Assembly: GCA_009809945.1 (NCBI GenBank)
Contig: WTPW01000580.1
Coordinates: forward strand, 124,001-188,000
Source: Gigaspora margarita
Taxonomy: Eukaryota > Glomeromycota > Glomeromycetes > Diversisporales > Gigasporaceae
Direction: 5' to 3'
DNA: 64,000 nt
Positions 57,011 through 64,000 of this stretch are shown here, piece by piece. The notes under the pieces were generated by a model that ran no database searches, was not told the DNA's origin, and worked only from the letters and a program-made list of their open reading frames with translations. The position numbers were made by a program, and so were the translations under genes. How positions within the stretch are numbered: the stretch's first letter is position 1; every line of letters begins with the position of its first letter.

Positions 57011-58371
57011 ATTAATTATTTAAATCTCAAATTATTATCAATAACAGATAAGAAATTACAAGTTAGCTTAAACAGTTTCTTTTACCTTCGGTCATCCATT
57101 TCAATCAAATTCAGCAATTACGATGGTTTCTATTCAAATAAGCCCAATTATAGTTTTAAATTATAAATTACCGCAACACAAAATGCGCATCTTGACTCTA
57201 AAATGCAAATTTCAATCTTCCCAGCAAAAGTTTTTATAACATGATATCCAGCAATATTCCTTAGGTTCGTTTATTATACAGTTAGGGTGTATGTTAAGGT
57301 TTGATTTAAGGGATTTAATAGTAATATCTTTCAGGGAAAACTTTTATTAATGCACAGATGATGGTTTCCTATGCTTTTAATCGATTTTTGTCTTGAATTT
57401 TCTGATCACGTACGTTACATTAAATCGAGATTCATTATTGGCTTATTTTGTCGATTATCACATGATAGTAAAGATTACGTTTTTGTTTTGGCAGTGACAC
57501 CGATTTTTTTTTTGGATTAAAGTAATTTTTTTTTGGGTAGCGCAAAAAAATCTTGAAATTTTTGGATTTAGCCGGCATTAAGAACAAACATAATAATTCG
57601 GGCCAACGTCATGTGATTCACGTGACTCTGAATTAAATTTCCAAATTCCAGATATTTTGAATTGTATGAACACAACAATCAGATTAATAGAAATTAATAG
57701 ACTACGTGATCTGAAACCAATAAAACCGTAACAATGCATAAAATTTTGATTTTTTATAGATTATCCCCAATGGAACATTATGGATCCAAAATTTTCGGCG
57801 TCCCTGTCCTGGGGTAGTTCCAATTTCATGATTCATGCCATGATTTACATGCAGCGAATCATTAACTGAAGCGGGAGTACTCGTGAATGTACATTCTTCA
57901 CATTCAACATTGAATGTAATTTAGTGGGCATTCATATATTTTAAAATAATTTTACTTAATATTTAATAAAACAACTTTACAATCAAAATCATTATTTGAG
58001 TACTATAAGCTGTACCAGAATACGGTAATTGCCTGACAAGTATATGATTGTACAAGAGTCGAGAGAGGTAATTCTGTGCTAAAGGAGTGGCACTGATCGG
58101 AATTCCAAGTTGGGCAGTTATAGGATGACACAAATTAGTTGGCATTTCCGGTTGGAAAAAGAATATTACTGTGTAAATTTAAAGGTAGTCCTTGCCATGC
58201 AAGTTTCGGGGAGGCAACTGCAGTGGTAAACTTAAAGGAAATATTTGCTGACAGCAAGTGGTTTAAAACACTTATGACAATTAGTCTATATTATTGCTAT
58301 CATTTTCATTATCACCTGAAATTTCGTTATTCATAGTACTTGTAACTTCGTTTATCAGTGTTTATGTGATA
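57011..58371. other. Non-coding region
   Basis: Mixed AT-rich sequence with somewhat more CG than the centre of the window. Small open frames at 57963-58145 and 58139-58336 have no recognisable domain. No transposon ends identified. Confidence 0.4.
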
Positions 58372-58565
58372 ATCGAATATTATTGTACACTTCTTATGTG
58401 AGCACCTAGCCATTTTCATGCATGTTATTGGGTCAATTCTAATACATGATACACAAACTTTGTTCACCTCCTATCGGAGGTGAACAAAATTTGTGTATCA
58501 CGTTTAGAAATGACCCAATAAGATGCAGAAAATGGCTAGGTGCTTACGTCAGAAATGTACAATAA
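58372..58565. repeat. Long hairpin (foldback MITE)
   Basis: Arms pair over about 90 bp: left GTGAGCACCTAGCCATTTTC, right in reverse GTAAGCACCTAGCCATTTTC; also TATTGGGTCA on both arms and TGATACACAAA. The apex is TGTTCACCTCCTATCGGAGG at about 58463-58482. Outer ends ATTATTGTACA and TGTACAATAAT. No coding sequence. Confidence 0.8.
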
Positions 58566-59241
58566 TGTAGTTATTGGGTCATGTTGTTAACGATAATCGC
58601 TGATTTCTTCACAGCAGACACCGCGTTATGACGTGACGTCATAAAAACAGTGTCCTAGTGAATAATCAGTTATCATCAACAACATGACTAGTGATGTGCC
58701 ATTTATATGTTACCCAAATTTTTTTAGCGTACAGTACGTACAGTACGTACAGTACGTACAGTACGTACAGTACGTATAGTACTTATATATAAAAAAAATT
58801 TTTTTTTTTAAGCGATCCGCGATTCTGCAATATATAAAAAATTAAGATTATATAATAAAGGTAATTAGGTCCAAAAATGAAAATAATTACGGATGAGGGC
58901 CAAAATAAAAATTCTTACATATAGCAGCCCAATATTACAATTAAGGGCCTGTTCGATCTCTGAGCTATACTAAATCACTAAGCTACAAGACTTCATAGCG
59001 TCGCCCAGAAAAAATGGTAGCCTGATTATAATAATTATACAATACCACTAAAATAGCTTTAAGATGCAATTAATTTTTTTACAAGAAAAAGCTAAAGGTA
59101 TTATTCACGAATTTCGCTAACAAATTTATGACTTTACGAATTTTAATGTATTGATTAAAAAGATCTTTATACATAAATAAATAATATGAATAAAAAGATT
59201 TAATATGCGATTATTTTTAACATTAAAATCCTTTGTATTTA

Positions 59242-59480
59242 GGCCGGACCAAGTTGATTATGTGTTTTACATTACCCCCTCTCCCCTCCAGAAGAGGGGG
59301 AGGAGGGGTGGTTCCATAGTAAAATTTTAAAAATTTTTTTTCAAAAAAAAAAAAATTTTCCGAAATATCCTGTAGCCCTATGTATATTTATCTAAATTTT
59401 TTTTACTATGAGGGAGAGGAGGAGCTCTGAGGAGAGGGGGGGGGGGGTAATGTAAAACACATAATCAACTTGGTCTGGCC
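59242..59480. mobile_element. 239-bp Harbinger-like MITE (copy A)
   Basis: Ends GGCCGGACCAAGTTGATTAT and in reverse GGCCAGACCAAGTTGATTAT; pairing continues through GTGTTTTACATTACCCCC. A 3-bp TTA flanks both sides (59239-59241 and 59481-59483), as in PIF/Harbinger elements. Interior has C-rich and G-rich strings (CCCCTCTCCCCTCC, GGAGAGGGGGGGG). Confidence 0.75.
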
Positions 59481-59599
59481 TTATTAGCTAAATTAACATT
59501 AATAAACAAGAAGTAAAGTATAAAATATTCATTAAACTTAAATAACTTATTTAAACGATTGATTGATCAAAATTATATTTTTGTGAATTCAACATGGAA

Positions 59600-59855
59600 A
59601 AAATTCTCGAAATAAAAGTGAAAGTCAAAAAACGAAAGTCAAAGAGAAGATCAAAGTAAAATAAAAATTAGAGTGAAGTCATAGTGAAAGCCAAAATAAA
59701 AGTTGAAGATAAAATCAAAGCAAGGAGAGTCAAAGTGAAAATCAAAGTCAAACCGAAAATTAAAGCGAAGTCAAAGTGAGAGTCAAAGTGAAAGTCAATG
59801 TGAAAGTCAAAGCGAGAGTCAAAGTGAAAATCAAAGCATAAGTCAAAGTCGAAAG
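59600..59855. repeat. Minisatellite of GTCAAAGTGAAA units
   Basis: About twenty diverged 12-bp units (GTCAAAGTGAAA, GTCAAAGCGAGA, ATCAAAGTAAAA). If translated they would give Val-Lys repeats, but no start or long frame supports a protein. Confidence 0.75.
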
Positions 59856-60023
59856 CTTCTTCGGGAATTATCTGTGTTGATCAATTAACGAATTTGATTG
59901 GTCAATTGGCACATCAGGCAGGCACTCTTAATAAATGATCGGCAAAAATTTTAGCGTACAGTACGTACAGTACGTACAGTACTGTACGTATAGTACTGTA
60001 CGTGGCACATCACTAATCATTAC

Positions 60024-60513
60024 CCCCGCTTTAAGGAACCTCTAAAAAAGTGAACTCATGTTCCACGAATTTGAAAGCCTTCAGTTCTTGCTGCATTTTG
60101 AATTTGCTTTTGATGTTTCCTCTTGCTGTTATTGTAATGCATAGTGAAAAAAATGTAAAAAATAAAAAACTATGAAAAACTAATAAATATTTTAGTAAAT
60201 ATTCATTCTAATATAGATTTAATAGATCATTTTACCGTTTTTTTCACTTTTAGTTAATTTGGCCGGAATTTTTGCTGCCCTGATTATTTGATACCGATAA
60301 AAGTTACCCTCTCGATTTTGGTTCAAAAAATTTGGAGGAAGTTAATATTTTTAATAATAAAATTGGACCTGAATAGAAGCTACCCCTCTTGTTAGTCCGA
60401 AAAAACTCAAAATTTTGGTAGCTTTTATTCGGTCATATACAGTATTCTCATTACTTCGCTATATTGAGATTGATTTTTTTATGATTTTTACATATTTAAT
60501 GATCTATTCAAGA
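60024..60513. other. Non-coding spacer
   Basis: AT-rich; no gene or element ends recognised. A 63-codon frame at 60415-60606 runs into the MITE and is not a gene. Confidence 0.4.
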
Positions 60514-60516
60514 TTA

Positions 60517-60828
60517 AACGAGATCAGCTTGATTCTGTGTTTTACATTACACCCCTCCAGATCCTCCCCTCTTCTTCATGGAAAAAAAAATTATATTTTT
60601 ATATAGAAATCTAATATGGTTGCAGATATTTAAATTTTATGGGCCCAAAAATTTCCAATATAGACAATAAACAAACCAAAGATACGGGATGGTCAACCAA
60701 AAATTTAGAAAAAAAAATCCTGAAGCAAAAAACTTTGTCTTAGAAAAACTTTCCATATTTAATATGTGCCAACCCACCCATACCCCTCCCCAGAGGTAAT
60801 GTAAACAAAGAATCAAGTTGGTCTCGCC
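60517..60828. mobile_element. 312-bp Harbinger-like MITE (copy B)
   Basis: Left AACGAGATCAGCTTGATTCT and right in reverse GGCGAGACCAACTTGATTCT; both continue (T)GTTTACATTACC-like. Flanked by TTA at 60514-60516 and 60829-60831. Its ends are about 75% like those of the MITE at 59242-59480, so the two belong to one family, this copy being longer and more diverged inside. Confidence 0.7.
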
Positions 60829-60831
60829 TTA

Positions 60832-61105
60832 CTACACAATAAGATTGCTTATTATTACTTTGCAATAAAGTTTTTTTTTACTTCATTATAGACTTTAAAC
60901 TTTAATACCTTTATAGAAATTATATATCTGATATATGCAAAATTTTTTTTATTGTAAAAAAATTAATCATTCATAGATCTTATTTTTATAAATCGTAAAA
61001 ATTATCATGCTAGGTGCACAGATTAAATTAATATCATGTGTACTAACTAAATTACAGCTAATTTCAAAAAGGTGTAATCAAGCAATTATTATCATATATA
61101 TAAAA
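60832..61105. other. AT-rich spacer
   Basis: Short AT-rich stretch without recognisable features. Confidence 0.4.
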
Positions 61106-61624
61106 ATGGGAAATCGGGAAATCGGGAAATCAGATTATTAATCAAAATTAAACTTTTTATTTATATAATGATAATGATAAATCAAATAAATTATTTTTAT
61201 CATCATATTCAATGGACGCTCAATTTACAAAACTTGAATATAAGCGAGGAACTCACTTCGGATGCCGGATGTGTTTATATTGTGGAATTAACTTACAGCA
61301 ACAAAAATGCATAACACAAGCACCACACAAACGTAATCGAACTAAGAATGCCAATCATGCATACACAAGAATTTTTAATCAAATCCTTACTATATGCTGG
61401 AGGTATTCTAAAGATTTATTTTTAGTGAAAGCCTTTAAAACTCAATAAAAATTTAAAATTAGGCTATTAAAGATTTACCTTTAACTTTACTCAGTATTTC
61501 TAGCAGGGATATAAAAACAGTAATTGCCGGGAAATCTTAAAGAATCTTCGATATTACAAAGTTTTACAAGGCGAATTTTTTTAAAAAAAGGGGAAATCGG
61601 GGAAATCGCGGTGCGATTTCCCAT
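61106..61624. other. Segment bounded by GGGAAATCG repeats
   Basis: Left TGGGAAATCGGGAAATCGGG (about 61107-61126); right GGGGAAATCGGGGAAATCGC then GCGATTTCCCA at the end (61614-61624), so the outermost bases form an inverted pair. It encloses the small Cys-rich frame at 61212-61448. Could be a small mobile element, but no target duplication was found. Confidence 0.45.
61212..61448 (+). CDS. Small Cys-rich hypothetical protein
   Basis: A 78-residue frame starting MDAQFTKLEYKRG and containing FGCRMCLYCGINLQQQKC, with Cys spacing C-x2-C-x2-C followed by a fourth Cys eight residues on, then a basic stretch HKRNRTKNANHAYTRIFN. This could be a small metal-binding knuckle. The sequence looks protein-like rather than random, but I do not recognise the family with confidence and cannot tell whether it is expressed. 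It lies inside the GGGAAATCG-bounded segment. Confidence 0.35.
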   Translation: MDAQFTKLEYKRGTHFGCRMCLYCGINLQQQKCITQAPHKRNRTKNANHAYTRIFNQILTICWRYSKDLFLVKAFKTQ

Positions 61625-61679
61625 AATATAGTGATCTTCACCTGTTTTGAAATTAGCTATAATACAATTCATTATTTAC

Positions 61680-63240
61680 ATATTATTATACTACAATAAA
61701 TAACTAATATATATCTAATACTTTGTAAAAAAAAAAAAAAAAAAAAAAAAACTCCCCCTATCTTTAATTATAATAACTTTCTAAAAAATGAATGGATTTA
61801 TATAATTCAATTTTATTTATTGTACTGAATAATACTTGCTCTATTCAGACTAGCCTTTTATTGCTTGCACTATGTTAAGACTAATATATTAATATACAAA
61901 TTATGATCAAGAATATCACTACAATTCAAATTTATTAACAATTGTTTAATCACAATACTGTAATATACATCAATTTAACTAATACAATTGACCTTCTCAA
62001 AACTGATTCTGTCAAAACTAATAACCTGTTATAATCAATCAAACATTGATCTACCAAGTCTGTTTCCAACATAGCTATTTGACATTTCAAAGTTGATAAC
62101 CTCTCAAAACTGATACAAAATCTGTTTTATTATACATACCGGTACTAATTTTAATAAACCATAACTATACATTGTGTGTTAATAGATTTTGTAATAAAAT
62201 TTTTATTGTAAACAATAGTAGAATTCATATCAACCAGAAATTGGGTGTCATAGCATCAATGAAGTTTTATAATAAAATTTATTTGTTTGTATAATAAATT
62301 ATAATAGAAGTCACAACTGTTAATTCTTATATAAACAAACTCAACTAAATATTGTATATTATCACAATAGCCTGTAAGCCTTAGGACAAAATTTTTATAG
62401 TAAATTATAATAGAAATCATAACTGTTAATTCTAATATAAACTAACTTAACAACGTACTACAATAGCAAGAAGTTTACTAATTTTCTCTGCAAGTTTTAT
62501 TTGATGAATACAAATCTTATTTTCATTAAACAAAATATCTATATTATTGATTGAAGTGATTTATAAGAATAAAATATAGTTAATTATGCACTATAGATTT
62601 AAATTATGAAATTTTTTCAATTGTAAAAGTTTCCATATAAAGATTATACAAAACATATTAAATTAAATTTCTTTTATTCAATATAATCTTATTTTTTATC
62701 TCTAATAGTTACTATTTATTTTAACTTTTACAGTAGATCATAAATACAAACAAAAAAAAAATTTATCTAGGCTATTACTTTTTGAATTACAGTTTCAGAT
62801 ACTCAATAAAGCTAGAAAATCTTATGCCAAAAATATAGTTAAATCTGCTATTTAATATTTACAACTATTACAAAAATATAGTTAAATTTGCTATTTAATA
62901 TTTACAACTATTACTTAATAATTATATAAAAATAATTGCAACAATAATAAAAAATTTTATTTAAAGCATAAAATCCAATTACTATAATTAGGACTTCATT
63001 GAATTAAAGTTATTTAAATATACTATTGAGAATCAAAATTATTTTATTACTTTTAAAAAAGATGATTTTGTACAAAAAAGAACTAAACTTTAAGTATAAT
63101 TAATATAATGTATTCAAGTTATATATTACAAAAGAATAAATATATATCTCACGCTATATAATGTGTTTATAATAACGCAGATACTAATAATTAATTTAAC
63201 AGAATACAATCATGATATTATGTTAAAATTCTTTTGCCAA
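61680..63240. repeat. AT-rich, CpG-poor region with inverted satellite (array 4)
   Basis: A poly-A run of about 25 lies at 61727-61751. On the minus strand about 62100-62480 reads TTTAGTTGAGTTTGTTTATA, AGAATTAACAGTTGTGACTT, CTATTATAATTTA and similar, i.e. satellite units like those at 42700-42900 but inverted. A direct repeat AAAAATATAGTTAAATCTGC occurs twice near 62829 and 62872. No gene. Confidence 0.55.
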
Positions 63241-63754
63241 ATTTATTATTAGATCTCAACAATTACTTGTCTCGAATAACACACACGGACATTGTTGTCA
63301 AGTTTATATTGGAGGGACACGGACAGTCCGAACGATCTCGCATGTCCTGGACAATGTCTTATGTCCATGATGGCCTCCAATGTCGTATTGTGACCTAATT
63401 GGCTAAGAAGGCCTTGTATTATAACTTTAGCTGTCTGGGGTATTAACATTTTGGCAGACATCCGTGCCCTGTATCATGACAACATTGCTACGTATTTCGA
63501 CAAATAGGTCACTCAAAATCAACGTTATGGATCAATCATGTGTTATGATTTTAGCATTCTCATTATAACTAAGCACTGCCAAGGAAAAATAACTTCAGAT
63601 TGGTACAGTACGTACGTACGTAATTCAATTTTTTTTTTATTTAGTGTCTACTGTTCTACCAGGAAAGATATTTTTGATTCAGTAACACAATATATGTGTG
63701 ACTTGTTCCACTAATCATCTAAAGTCGTTACTTTAATTTTGATTAACATTAAGG
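63241..63754. other. CG-containing spacer upstream of the BTB gene
   Basis: Less AT-rich than its left side, with CGGACAGTCCGAACGATC near 63310 and repeated GTCC/GGAC words. A 70-codon minus-strand frame (63249-63461) is unrecognised. ACGTACGTACG lies near 63610. May contain the promoter of the BTB gene. Confidence 0.35.
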
Positions 63755-63775
63755 TTGCCCTTGAAACTTCATTTA

Positions 63776-64000
63776 AACATATGTTTCTCCCATGATTTTG
63801 CGCAACTTCTTGAAACTGAATATGAATACAATGTTATAGTTAAAGTTGACAAGCAAAGTTTTACGTTGCATTCGTTAATTTTATATCAACGCTCATCATT
63901 ATTTTGTCAAGAATTAAAAACCACAACTAAAAAGAACAATATTATTGAAATTTCTTTAACTGATACTTCTGTTGAAGCTTTTAAAATTTGATTAAGTAAG
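63776..64000 (+). pseudogene. BTB-domain protein, damaged and cut by the window edge
   Basis: The frame reads SHDFAQLLETEYEYNVIVKV, then DKQSFTLHSLILYQRSSLF and a CQEL segment, then NIIEISLTDTSVEAFK: the first half of a BTB/POZ domain (dimerisation and Cul3 ligase adaptor in this family). No ATG precedes it in frame; the nearest ATG (63780) is one base out of frame, so one extra C near 63790 would explain the loss. A TGA follows FKI about five codons before the window end. Either a pseudogene or a gene with an exon boundary near 63995 (GTAAG). What lies beyond the window is unknown. Confidence 0.6.

Larger units (their letters stand above)
58689..60015. mobile_element. 1.33-kb non-autonomous hAT-type element
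   Basis: Ends TAGTGATGTGCCA and its exact reverse complement TGGCACATCACTA; TAGTG fits the hAT rule YARNG. Flanks AACATGAC (58681-58688) and ATCATTAC (60016-60023) match at 6 of 8 positions, a possible decayed duplication. Both subterminal regions are arrays of the 9-mer GTACAGTAC (58729-58785 and 59950-60003). Inside are a Harbinger-like MITE (59242-59480) and a GTCAAAGTGAAA minisatellite (59600-59855). No transposase. Confidence 0.7.

Overview
The window looks like nuclear DNA of an arbuscular mycorrhizal fungus (Glomeromycotina, Rhizophagus-like). This is inferred from its very AT-rich sequence, small GT-AG introns, dense transposon debris, and the gene families for which these genomes are known: TKL-type kinases with a Cys-rich amino-terminal motif, a Sel1-repeat kinase, F-box/LRR, SPRY-TPR and BTB proteins. 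No bacterial, organellar or viral gene was seen. No tRNA, rRNA or CRISPR locus was found.

Layout. 1-2.6 kb is non-coding. An intact F-box/LRR gene lies at 2.6-4.4 kb (+), followed by about 4.5 kb without genes. At 8.9-12.0 kb (-) is a decayed kinase gene whose amino-terminal exon (zinc-ribbon-like motif plus start of the kinase N-lobe) occurs five times in tandem while the catalytic domain is gone. At 12.6-15.5 kb a large transposase-like gene (+) converges on a C2H2 zinc-finger gene (-). At 16.0-18.4 kb (-) a TKL kinase gene is split by a 1.37-kb hAT-type element with an 8-bp target duplication; that element carries a second, smaller hAT-type element. From 18.5 to 23.6 kb runs a diverged satellite of about 100-bp units, itself invaded by at least four elements, including a 2.27-kb hAT-type element with nested insertions. 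A frameshifted SPRY-TPR gene follows (23.6-25.1 kb, -).

From 25.5 to 52 kb the window is almost entirely repeats: a TIR element containing a foldback and a tRNA-derived SINE, more satellite split by a 957-bp non-coding retroposon, T-rich tracts, a 5'-truncated LINE, a 22-bp minisatellite, an old CpG-poor LINE (33.6-41.0 kb) and a younger LINE of the same type (43.1-51.8 kb) with a perfect 16-bp target duplication. The two LINEs share an ORF1 built from repeats of an unfamiliar module. An intact Sel1-repeat/TKL kinase gene lies at 54.9-56.4 kb (-), flanked by related non-coding segments. The remainder (57-64 kb) holds foldbacks, another hAT-type element, two Harbinger-like MITEs, a small Cys-rich ORF and a damaged BTB gene at the right edge.

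How it fits together. The best-supported intact host genes are the F-box/LRR gene and the Sel1 kinase; both suggest ubiquitin or signalling roles, but that comes from family knowledge only. The rest records gene-family turnover: kinase, SPRY-TPR and BTB copies broken by frameshifts, exon duplication and transposon insertion. CpG is strikingly rare in much of 27-43 kb compared with the younger LINE, which suggests past CpG methylation and deamination of old repeats.
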